From NCBI GenBank assembly GCA_020635955.1, contig JACJYW010000010.1, positions 1 through 64,000 of the forward strand: a stretch of 64,000 nt of DNA, in the 5' to 3' direction. Positions within the stretch are counted from its first letter, which is position 1. Every line of letters starts with the position of its first letter. The notes below the pieces were generated by a model. That model did no database searches. It saw only the letters and a program-made list of their open reading frames with translations, and had not been told where the DNA came from. The position numbers and the translations under genes were made by a program. This document shows positions 14,537 to 22,014 of this stretch, piece after piece. The stretch comes from Crocinitomicaceae bacterium (GTDB lineage: Bacteria > Bacteroidota > Bacteroidia > Flavobacteriales_D > Crocinitomicaceae).

Positions 14537-16792
14537 TTATTCTTTGATCACCATCAATTTGGCGATACCAAGATTGTCGGTAATTTCTAAAACATATACA
14601 CCTTTAGCGAGTTGATCAAGGTTGATGATTGATTCCGTCACATCACTAAATTCAATTTTCACCTCTTTACCATTAGCATCAAACATTTTGATCGCGGTAG
14701 ATGGATCCTGAATGCCCTGAATGAAGATCTCTGAATTGAATGGATTCGGGAAGGCCATGAATCTTTCCAGACCTTTTTCGAAGATTCCTACATTATCAAT
14801 AACCTCTACAGTATGAGTAATGGTATCATTGTCACATATGTAATTTGAACTGATCAATTGCACGGTATATATACCTGCTGCACCGTAATTATGCCATGGA
14901 TTTGAATCAGTAGATGTGTTTCCATCTCCAAAATTCCAGACGTAACTGCTTGCCTGTGATGAAGAATTCGTAAAGTAAATGGTACTATTGGGCATAGTCA
15001 CTGGAGAATTGGAAGTGAAATTTGATGTAGGTGCATTGGCCACGCTAACAGATATTTGTTGAGTAACTGAGTTCGTATCAGTACCATCAATAGCATTCAA
15101 TGTTACATCATAGGTTCCTGATATGTAATAAGTCACCATTGGATCAGTATCTGTACTTGTTGCTGGTGTTCCATTTTCGAATTCCCAATAATAATTTGTA
15201 GCATCAACGGAAGTATTGGTGAATTGGATCAATTCTCCCTGGCAAAAGGTAGTATTTGAAGGAAGGTTAAAATCAGCCTGAGGGTTTGTAGTTGAGGTTA
15301 CACATTGATAAGTTGCATTCCATCCTGCGCCAACTGTTGCCCCATCTGATTTCCAATAAAAAGTAATATCACCACCTGAAGTTGAAAATGAACCGGGAGA
15401 ATTTGTTCCGGTGTAAGATCCAATCAAAGGTGAAGCAGTTGAATTCCCGTCATAGATGAATAAAGTGTCATAACCAACTTCAACACTGAATGATGCAAAG
15501 TTTACGTCAATTTGAGTTGCACCAGAAGGTGAGATCGTCCAGGTATAGTCCTCATCATTATAATAGTTTTTTGTTGGACCTCCAAAATCATGAATATTTC
15601 CGGAACAAGGATCAGCATGACAATCTGAAAGATAATCTTCAATAGCGTTCCATAGCTGATTATAGCCATTATCATAACCTAGTGCCCAAATACCTATGCC
15701 ACCAATATCTGTTTGATTAACGTGTTCTAAACGTTTTCTAAATCCATCTTCAAGGGTAATAAAGCATTGTTTGGCCCCACCATTGTTAAAAGCATAGATA
15801 TCTGAATAGCTATCTGCATCCCAACTATGATTTCCTGTGGAATAATTACCAGAGGTGTTGTTCATTACATAAGAGAATGTTCTGGCCGTTCCGCTTCCGG
15901 TGGTTGAAGACGGTATTGTTAAACTCGTTGTAGGCCATTCATACCCATAGTAAGGAAGGCCAAGAATGAATTTATCTTTTGGGCATCCGGCATCCAGATA
16001 ATAGGTTGTGGTTTTTGAAAGTGTATAATTATAAGATGAGCCGAAATGATAAAGAGGATCACATGGTCCGGTGCTACCGCTTCCCTGGTAATAATAGGCA
16101 TATCCCATCACAATATAGTGGTCAACTTCCGGCTCCATGATTCCAAAATCGAAAACTCCACTCCAATCCACCGCATATAATACCGTGCTCACATCTGAAC
16201 CTGGTATAGCGGTATGCATTTGGTTCGCCAGATCAACCATGAAATTGGCAAAGTTGGTTGTTTGCGCAGCAGGTAATCCTTCAAAATCAATATTCACACC
16301 ATGGGCACCTCTATCCTGTACTAGTGTGATCAAATTACTGATCAGGTTTTGTTTTGCTGTTGAATTGGTTAGGAATGTAGTGAGTCCTGTGCTTCCGAAA
16401 AGTGTTACGCAAAGCGTTACTTTAACCCCATTGGCTAGTGCTGAATCAACGGCATCTGATGTAGCCCATCCGTGCGTTGTAAGTGCATTCCCTGTTGAAG
16501 CATCTACTTCATAAGAAAAGAAAGAGAAATGACTAAGTAGATCCCAATCATAGTTGTTATAAGCACTACCAACCCAGTAAGGATGCCAGCCATAAACTAC
16601 TTTGTTCAAATTACAACTGCTTCTTTCCTCAGGAAAATAGTAGGTTTCAGTGTTCACATTTTGCTCATACCATTCGGTGGTTTTATTTTGAGCATTGTAA
16701 AATTCAAGTTGTTCTTGATGAATTGAAGTGTTTTGGCCTTCGGCAGAAAGAAGTACCAACAACCATACTAAGAGTAGAAAGTATTTTGTCAT
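14537..16792 (-). CDS. Secreted GH18 glycoside hydrolase with CUB, PKD and T9SS type A sorting domains
   Basis: The start is placed at the ATG of 'MTKYFLLLVWLLVLL', which begins a proper signal peptide; a longer frame upstream adds 14 unlikely residues. Domains in order are a GH18 chitinase-like TIM barrel (about 60-390), a CUB-like domain (about 395-500, 'YDTLFIYDG'), two PKD modules (about 510-670, 'WNFGDGNTS') and a type A sorting domain ('FPNPFNSEIFI' to 'MVIKE'). The barrel holds 'GVNIDFEGL', which keeps the catalytic Glu of the DxxDxDxE signature. The expected product is a secreted or surface-attached enzyme cleaving beta-1,4-GlcNAc polymers (chitin or peptidoglycan-like). The barrel also resembles the SleL/YaaH type, so substrate is uncertain. 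It has its own gap before the HAD gene and appears monocistronic. Confidence 0.88.
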   Translation of the reverse strand: MTKYFLLLVWLLVLLSAEGQNTSIHQEQLEFYNAQNKTTEWYEQNVNTETYYFPEERSSCNLNKVVYGWHPYWVGSAYNNYDWDLLSHFSFFSYEVDASTGNALTTHGWATSDAVDSALANGVKVTLCVTLFGSTGLTTFLTNSTAKQNLISNLITLVQDRGAHGVNIDFEGLPAAQTTNFANFMVDLANQMHTAIPGSDVSTVLYAVDWSGVFDFGIMEPEVDHYIVMGYAYYYQGSGSTGPCDPLYHFGSSYNYTLSKTTTYYLDAGCPKDKFILGLPYYGYEWPTTSLTIPSSTTGSGTARTFSYVMNNTSGNYSTGNHSWDADSYSDIYAFNNGGAKQCFITLEDGFRKRLEHVNQTDIGGIGIWALGYDNGYNQLWNAIEDYLSDCHADPCSGNIHDFGGPTKNYYNDEDYTWTISPSGATQIDVNFASFSVEVGYDTLFIYDGNSTASPLIGSYTGTNSPGSFSTSGGDITFYWKSDGATVGAGWNATYQCVTSTTNPQADFNLPSNTTFCQGELIQFTNTSVDATNYYWEFENGTPATSTDTDPMVTYYISGTYDVTLNAIDGTDTNSVTQQISVSVANAPTSNFTSNSPVTMPNSTIYFTNSSSQASSYVWNFGDGNTSTDSNPWHNYGAAGIYTVQLISSNYICDNDTITHTVEVIDNVGIFEKGLERFMAFPNPFNSEIFIQGIQDPSTAIKMFDANGKEVKIEFSDVTESIINLDQLAKGVYVLEITDNLGIAKLMVIKE

Positions 16793-16876
16793 GACGTTCA
16801 AAAAAGGGCCATGCGTAGTGTGCAAAGCGGGCACAAAGATAGCTCATCTGAGACTTTATCGCAAAAAAATATGGGT

Positions 16877-17533
16877 TTACCCCCAGAAATTAAAGCACTC
16901 GTCTAATTTAAAATGATTTAGGGAGGGTAAAATTTTATCAGCCAATTTCAATCTTTCATCAAAATGATGTGATTTTTCAGGTATTGCAACCACTTTCATA
17001 CGGGCAGCTTTAGCTGCAATTACACCATTTAACGAATCTTCAATAACTAAACAATCATTTGGATGGACTTTTAGCTTTTCTGCTGCTGACAAAAATACCG
17101 CAGGATGCGGTTTACCGTGTGATTCATGTTCGGCAGAATGCACTGCATTAAAATAGTCCCGAATATTCAGTTTTTCAAGAACTACCTCTAAAATACGATT
17201 GGCTGAAGAGGTGGCTAGCCCAATTTTTAGATCATGAGATCTTATCATTTCTAAAGATTCGTACACCCCTTCTAATGCTTTACCTTGTTCTCTGATCTCT
17301 CGAATCAGGACATTGATAATATCCTCTTCAACCTCAATTAATGATCTACCTTCCCAACCAACCCGGTTGTACCACAATTTTACGACTTCGTCAATCCTTA
17401 ACCCAACAGTTTCTTCGCAATCAGTATGGGTAAGATCAATTCCAACTTTTCCAAAACCTTCTATTTCGGCAATTTTCCAAAGTGGTTCTGAGTCAATTAA
17501 AACCCCATCCATATCAAAGATCACGGCTTTCAT
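16877..17533 (-). CDS. HAD-superfamily sugar-phosphate phosphatase / beta-phosphoglucomutase-like
   Basis: This 218-residue protein begins 'MKAVIFDMDGVLIDSEPLW', the DxDGxLxDSE nucleophile motif. 'GLATSSANRILEVV' (motif II, Ser), 'KPHPAVFLSAAEKL' (motif III Lys) and 'CLVIEDSLNGVIAAKAA' (motif IV acidic pair) follow. The overall pattern matches the hexitol/2-deoxyglucose-6-phosphate phosphatase (HxpB/YniC) branch more than true beta-phosphoglucomutase. The reaction is dephosphorylation of a sugar phosphate in the cytoplasm; exact substrate is unknown. Its start overlaps the stop of the upstream gene by ATGA (17530-17533), so the two are co-translated. Confidence 0.9.
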   Translation of the reverse strand: MKAVIFDMDGVLIDSEPLWKIAEIEGFGKVGIDLTHTDCEETVGLRIDEVVKLWYNRVGWEGRSLIEVEEDIINVLIREIREQGKALEGVYESLEMIRSHDLKIGLATSSANRILEVVLEKLNIRDYFNAVHSAEHESHGKPHPAVFLSAAEKLKVHPNDCLVIEDSLNGVIAAKAARMKVVAIPEKSHHFDERLKLADKILPSLNHFKLDECFNFWG

Positions 17534-18393
17534 TTCAGTGTAATTTTATAAAGATTTCCGCCGCCAATTGGACGTCTGTATTCATCAGTCATATACAGGG
17601 TATTCTTTTCACCAAAGCATACGCCTTCTCTTTGTTTAATTCCCCCAAGGTTATAGGTAGTGATATCGCCCTCCCAGAATCTGTTTTTCTTGAAATCTTT
17701 GATAATACATAATTTGCCGTATAACAATGCAACAATGGTATTGGTAGCAGGATCATAATCTGCAGCAGTAAGAGAACAACTTCTCCACCCGGCATCACAG
17801 AATTGAATATGTCCTGATGGCTTAACCTTGTAAGAACCTTTTTTAGCCGGAAATCCATATACATATGATCTTCCGGTAAAAGGAACTGTTCTGCATTTTG
17901 TTAAAATGAATAAGCTGTCATCCTTCCAAAACATTGCTTCTGCGTCATAGTTCAAATTATCTTCCTTAGGAGGGAATTCAGTTTGATCTTCATACTTCAC
18001 TTGAATTATATCTACTTCTGTTTCTTTTACTGATGATTCAATGTCCTTCGCCTTTATTTTATAAATGAAAACAGCTTTACGTTCATTGGTGTTGTTCCCG
18101 ATATCCGCGATATAAACATTCCCATGATCATCTATTGTAATATCTTCCCAGTCAATATTCTTGACATTTGTAAGAGTGATCTTTCTTAAGAATACACCTT
18201 TTAGATCTAGAATGAAAAGTTCAGGTTTGTTGCCACTGTCATTATGCGTCAGTAAATATTTGTTCTTATACAATTCAATTCCAGATGTTTCATACATGTT
18301 CGTAGGAAGATCGGCAATCTTCTGAATAGATATTCCGGCGAATGTCAAACTGGAAATTACTCCTACAAAAAAATATGTGAACAATGATTTCAT
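17530..18393 (-). CDS. Secreted SdiA-regulated/NHL-like beta-propeller protein
   Basis: A 287-residue protein with a signal peptide ('YFFVGVISSLTFAG'). The mature part has repeated four-strand blades: 'TSGIELYKNKYLLTHNDSG', 'DWEDITIDDHGNVYIADIGN', 'YDAEAMFWKDDSLFILTKC', 'TAADYDPATNTIVALLYG' and 'REGVCFGEKNTLYMTDEYR'. This pattern matches the SdiA-regulated / esterase-like-phytase propeller families. No catalytic assignment is safe. It shares a 4-bp overlap with the downstream HAD phosphatase gene, forming a two-gene operon. A link through a phosphorylated substrate would be conjecture only. Confidence 0.75.
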   Translation of the reverse strand: MKSLFTYFFVGVISSLTFAGISIQKIADLPTNMYETSGIELYKNKYLLTHNDSGNKPELFILDLKGVFLRKITLTNVKNIDWEDITIDDHGNVYIADIGNNTNERKAVFIYKIKAKDIESSVKETEVDIIQVKYEDQTEFPPKEDNLNYDAEAMFWKDDSLFILTKCRTVPFTGRSYVYGFPAKKGSYKVKPSGHIQFCDAGWRSCSLTAADYDPATNTIVALLYGKLCIIKDFKKNRFWEGDITTYNLGGIKQREGVCFGEKNTLYMTDEYRRPIGGGNLYKITLK

Positions 18394-18466
18394 GATGCTT
18401 TGTCAAAGTTAAGTTTATCTGATGTTCCTGAGATTTATTTATCTTTAAATTACCAAATTTTAGTCC

Positions 18467-19735
18467 ATGATGAATCCCAGTAGTGGTGGTTGGATCAAGA
18501 AGTTTTTCTCTTTGAAGGAAGACTATGATAAAGCCCTGGATGAGTATCCGCTTGATCTTTCTCCTGAAGAAGTGATCTACGGAACGCTACAACCTACTGG
18601 TCTTATGTATGGCTTTCCGGTTAAATTTCTTTTTACCTCAGATGAAGATCATTTAAAATGGTCAAGTGACGAAAAATTCAAAGTCTTATTGTTAGAAGGG
18701 TTGCTGGTTGTAGTGAGAGCCCATAAAGGAGAAATACCCTTTGAGAATGTAGATGATCTTATCAAGAACTTTGTTTCATTTTACGAAGAAACAGAGATTG
18801 AAAAAGCAAAGAAGAACTGGTTGCAATTCAAAGGACAAACGGATTATGAAAAGTTAGAATCTATTTTATCACAAAGGGTAGATATTAAAATGAGCCTTTC
18901 GAATAAACTTTGGACGGCTTATCTGCATAATAGCTTGGTTTTTCAGGATCTGATCCTTTACTATGAATATCATTTGAGTGAAGATCTTGAGGCTTTAGCT
19001 GAAAAACGAAGATCAGTAATGTTGGATATGCTTAAAGTGGTGGCAGTTGCTGCCCAATCTGATGGTGAAATTGCTGAAGAAGAAGAAGCCATGTTTGAAG
19101 TTTTTATGGCATCATCTCAATTAGAACCAGAAGATAGAGAAATAGCCAGGTCATTTTGGAATGACAACAAAACATTAACTGATATTGAATTCAATTATGA
19201 GATGTCATGGTTGATGAAAAGATATTTCATGGAAATGGCAACATTAGTTGTTTGGAGCGATAGGATTGTTGTGGAAGAAGAGCAACGATTTTTAGATGAT
19301 CTAGCCATTCGATTAGGAATAGATGAGGACGAAAAAGATCAGTCTTTTATAGCCATTCAATCATTTGTGATCAACAATGCTGATGAGGTTCCTTTTCTAA
19401 GTGGTAAGAATGATGCTGAACAATTAATGTCCAGTGCAACTGATAAATGGAGAAAGATTCTGGGTAGAAATAAGGACAAACTGGCCACTGAATTAAAGCA
19501 AAGTAAGGAGTTGGTTCAGTTGATCGCCAAATCTACCACCACTGAATTGTCAAAAGAGGAGAAAAAGAAAGTAAAGGCTCAATTCAAAGATTTAGCCAAA
19601 TCTATTCCGGCTTTAGGACTTTTTATGTTGCCTGGGGGAACAGTGATCATGCCTATCGTGATGAAACTAATCCCTGATCTCGTGCCTTCTGCCTTTAGAA
19701 GCAATCAAATTGAGGATGCCAAAGAAGAGGAGTAA
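18467..19735 (+). CDS. TerB-like / LETM1-like domain protein ('LETM1-related biofilm-associated' type)
   Basis: This 422-residue protein has no signal peptide. The N-terminal third is unassigned. The centre (about 185-310) has the acidic, helical TerB pattern 'LKVVAVAAQSDGEIAEEEE' with a second copy around 'LVVWSDRIVVEEEQRFLD'. The C-terminus (about 365-415, 'KKKVKAQFKDLAKSIPALG' and 'LFMLPGGTVIMPIVMKLIP') matches the membrane-linked start of the LETM1 domain. This combination is known in Flavobacteriia as a LETM1-related protein, but its molecular role is unclear. LETM1 relatives act in cation exchange in mitochondria, which should not be transferred without test. Two adjacent ATG codons (18467, 18470) are possible starts. 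The gene is monocistronic and convergent with the GNAT gene. Confidence 0.75.
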   Translation: MMNPSSGGWIKKFFSLKEDYDKALDEYPLDLSPEEVIYGTLQPTGLMYGFPVKFLFTSDEDHLKWSSDEKFKVLLLEGLLVVVRAHKGEIPFENVDDLIKNFVSFYEETEIEKAKKNWLQFKGQTDYEKLESILSQRVDIKMSLSNKLWTAYLHNSLVFQDLILYYEYHLSEDLEALAEKRRSVMLDMLKVVAVAAQSDGEIAEEEEAMFEVFMASSQLEPEDREIARSFWNDNKTLTDIEFNYEMSWLMKRYFMEMATLVVWSDRIVVEEEQRFLDDLAIRLGIDEDEKDQSFIAIQSFVINNADEVPFLSGKNDAEQLMSSATDKWRKILGRNKDKLATELKQSKELVQLIAKSTTTELSKEEKKKVKAQFKDLAKSIPALGLFMLPGGTVIMPIVMKLIPDLVPSAFRSNQIEDAKEEE

Positions 19736-19766
19736 TCGTATGGTGAAATTCGGAAATGGCTGAATT

Positions 19767-20189
19767 CTAAATTAATTCTCTAACGTAAAGATCAGGATGC
19801 TTAGGTGAATTTTTAAAACCAACATTCAATAAATATTCTCTATGTGTTTGGTTGCCGGTCAATGTAGACATTATTTTAAAACCATCTTGTTGAAATTGTG
19901 ATGTCATTTGTTTGAAGAAATCTTTCCCAACTCCCTGGTCCCTGAAATCTGGAGATACATAATCCAATTCGATATGGAGTTCATCACCTTTATCCTGATA
20001 GACGAATACACCGGCGATTTCATTTTTACTGTTCAATAGGAGGATCTCACTAAAAAAGGCATCTTCTAAAGTGAAGTGAGGAAAAAAGCTTTCAATATCT
20101 TCTTTCCATTTATCATAATATGAAGTCCATATTTCATCAGTTGCCGATACTTTATGGATTACAAGTTCGTTCATGTCAATGGTTAACAT
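19767..20189 (-). CDS. GNAT-family N-acetyltransferase
   Basis: A 140-residue protein with the GNAT acetyl-CoA core: 'NEIAGVFVYQD' (strand 4), 'IELDYVSPDFRDQGVGKDFF' (the R-x-x-G-x-G pyrophosphate-binding loop) and the final 'LNVGFKNSPKHPDLYVREL'. It transfers an acetyl group to an unknown amine. Start codons at 20189 and 20174 are both possible. A TAGCTTTG element on the minus strand (20211-20218) could be its -7 box. Confidence 0.8.
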   Translation of the reverse strand: MLTIDMNELVIHKVSATDEIWTSYYDKWKEDIESFFPHFTLEDAFFSEILLLNSKNEIAGVFVYQDKGDELHIELDYVSPDFRDQGVGKDFFKQMTSQFQQDGFKIMSTLTGNQTHREYLLNVGFKNSPKHPDLYVRELI

Positions 20190-20251
20190 AGGTTCAGATC
20201 AAGGTAAAGCCAAAGCTATTGAAATGAAAGGGTTAATATGAAATTTAGACA

Positions 20252-20289
20252 GAAAAAATCTAGGTTTTTCTACCTAAATCCATTTAGGT
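20252..20289 (-). terminator. Intrinsic terminator of hflX with two mutually exclusive hairpins
   Basis: Directly at the hflX stop codon, ACCTAAAT/ATTTAGGT form an 8-bp stem with a 2-base loop (20272-20289). The same ACCTA segment can instead pair with TAGGT at 20261-20265. On the minus strand this second hairpin is followed by a T-run (complement of 20253-20258), the usual intrinsic terminator form. Confidence 0.65.
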
Positions 20290-21488
20290 TAATATAAAAA
20301 ATTGTGGTAAGGATATCTGATCTGAAAGATCTCTTTCACTTCTTCATAAATCCTAGCCTTTAACTCATCAATATTGATCTTTTCCTGAACTGATACGAAG
20401 ATGCAGTTTTTATTACCCAACTTAGCCATCCAGGTATTTTTGAGTTCTTCAAGAGCAAATGCGGCGCCATCCGGATGAAAACCTATTTCATCTGGTTTTG
20501 GATTGTATGCGTCAATTTTATTGAATACCACAATTGTTGGTTTTTCTTTCATGTGCGGATCGATCTCAGCAATAGTTTCATTCACCACATTGTAATGATC
20601 TTCAAAATTTGGATGGGCGATATCCAGCACGTGAACAAGAACATCTGCTTCTCTTACTTCATCCAGGGTTGATTTGAAAGATTCAATTAATTGATGAGGA
20701 AGTTTTCTGATGAATCCAACTGTATCTGATAATAAGAATGGAAGGTTATCGATCACCACTTTTCTAACAGTTGTATCAAGTGTTGCGAATAGTTTGTTTT
20801 CTGCGAATACCTCTGATTTACTCAATAGGTTCATAGTAGTGGATTTACCCACGTTGGTATATCCTACCAAAGCGACTCTTACTAACTGTCCGCGATTGCT
20901 TCTTTGAACAGCTTTTTGACGATCGATCTTGATCAATTTCTCTTTTAGAAGTGCTATCTTCTGAGTGATAATTCGTCTATCCGTCTCCAACTGAGTTTCC
21001 CCAGTTCCTCTCATTCCAATACCCCCTTTGATACGGTCAAGGTGGGTCCACATTCTTGTTAAACGTGGTAACAGATATTGGTATTGTGCTAATTCAACCT
21101 GCGTTTTAGCATCAGCTGTTCTTGCACGTTTTGCAAAAATATCGAGGATGAGGTTGTTGCGGTCAAGGATCTTTCTGTCCAGGATCTTTTCAATGTTTCT
21201 TAATTGAGATGGAGAAAGCTCATCATCAAAAATGACAGCATCAATTCTGTTTTGCATGCAATACAACCTGATCTCTTCTATCTTACCTGAGCCCACATAG
21301 GTTTTGGTATTGGGTGTATCAATGCGTTGAACGAATTTTTTTCTTGTAACTGCGCCAGCCGTTTCAGCCAGAAATTGCAGTTCATCCAGATATTCATTAG
21401 CCTGGTCTTCCGTTTGATCATCAGTGATCAAGCCAACCAATACTACATCTTCCGGTTCAACATCCGTATAAATTAATCCTTCTCCCAT
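20289..21488 (-). CDS. hflX: GTPase HflX, ribosome-associated
   Basis: This 399-residue protein has the HflX N-terminal domain ('DELSPSQLRNIEKIL', 'ILDIFAKRARTADAKTQVEL') and the glycine-rich linker 'GGIGMRGTGETQLETDRR'. A G domain follows with G1 'GYTNVGKST', G3 'DTVGFI' and G4 'NKID'. HflX binds the 50S subunit and splits or rescues stalled 70S ribosomes under stress, with GTP hydrolysis. The length is normal. It lies 18 bp downstream of the small membrane-protein gene and may be co-transcribed with it. A double-hairpin terminator follows. Confidence 0.96.
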   Translation of the reverse strand: MGEGLIYTDVEPEDVVLVGLITDDQTEDQANEYLDELQFLAETAGAVTRKKFVQRIDTPNTKTYVGSGKIEEIRLYCMQNRIDAVIFDDELSPSQLRNIEKILDRKILDRNNLILDIFAKRARTADAKTQVELAQYQYLLPRLTRMWTHLDRIKGGIGMRGTGETQLETDRRIITQKIALLKEKLIKIDRQKAVQRSNRGQLVRVALVGYTNVGKSTTMNLLSKSEVFAENKLFATLDTTVRKVVIDNLPFLLSDTVGFIRKLPHQLIESFKSTLDEVREADVLVHVLDIAHPNFEDHYNVVNETIAEIDPHMKEKPTIVVFNKIDAYNPKPDEIGFHPDGAAFALEELKNTWMAKLGNKNCIFVSVQEKINIDELKARIYEEVKEIFQIRYPYHNFLY

Positions 21489-21506
21489 CTATCTCCTCAA
21501 GAAAAT

Positions 21507-21959
21507 TTAGAACCAGTGTCCACCTAGCGCTTCTCTGAAAGGCCAAGGAATAGCAGCTAAAACAAGTATCAAAGTAGCAATCATCATTACATATTGAAAC
21601 TTGAATTTTTTTGAATCTTCTTTTGCTTTCTTGGCTTTTACATATCCTACAGTGATCAAAGCCATACCAATGGTCATCATAAGCATATGTTCTACCGCAA
21701 AGAATCTAAGCAACTTGTTTCCCATCATTCCTGCTACGAATTGAACTTTAGGACTAATGAAATACAAGACCAATCCACCTAGGAATTGAATGTGATACGC
21801 AACCATGGTAAACAATCCTAATTTTCTGTATTTTTCTGTGTAAGCCTCTTTCTTTTTATTGGCCATGAACATGCTGAAAGCCGCATAAATCAATAGAAAT
21901 AATACAATCCATCTCCAACCTGCATGGGCATGTGTAGCTAAATAGTAGAATGTGTCCAT
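21507..21959 (-). CDS. Small four-helix membrane protein, cytochrome b-like
   Basis: A 150-residue protein with four predicted membrane helices (about 14-32, 48-68, 88-106, 122-140). Histidines lie at helix ends ('THAHAGWRW', 'AYHIQF', 'VEHMLMM'), a layout seen in b-type cytochromes, and similar Bacteroidota proteins are often called cytochrome B. Haem binding is inferred only. It is located in the inner membrane. The gene is the first of a pair with hflX and is transcribed divergently from the amidohydrolase operon, with overlapping promoter regions. Confidence 0.75.
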   Translation of the reverse strand: MDTFYYLATHAHAGWRWIVLFLLIYAAFSMFMANKKKEAYTEKYRKLGLFTMVAYHIQFLGGLVLYFISPKVQFVAGMMGNKLLRFFAVEHMLMMTIGMALITVGYVKAKKAKEDSKKFKFQYVMMIATLILVLAAIPWPFREALGGHWF

Positions 21960-21976
21960 AATTGCTTATTTTTGGA

Positions 21977-22009
21977 CAAATTTAGTCTTAATAATGCCAT
22001 TCGCCCCAA
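21977..22009 (-). promoter_or_regulatory. Promoter of the cytochrome b-like gene, facing the amidohydrolase operon
   Basis: On the minus strand a TTG (complement of 22007-22009) is separated by 22 bases from TAAATTTG (complement of 21977-21984), matching TTG-N17-23-TAnnTTTG. A plus-strand TATTTTTG at 21967-21974 also fits the -7 consensus for the divergent amidohydrolase gene, so the two promoters would overlap. Confidence 0.45.
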
Positions 22010-22014
22010 GAGGT

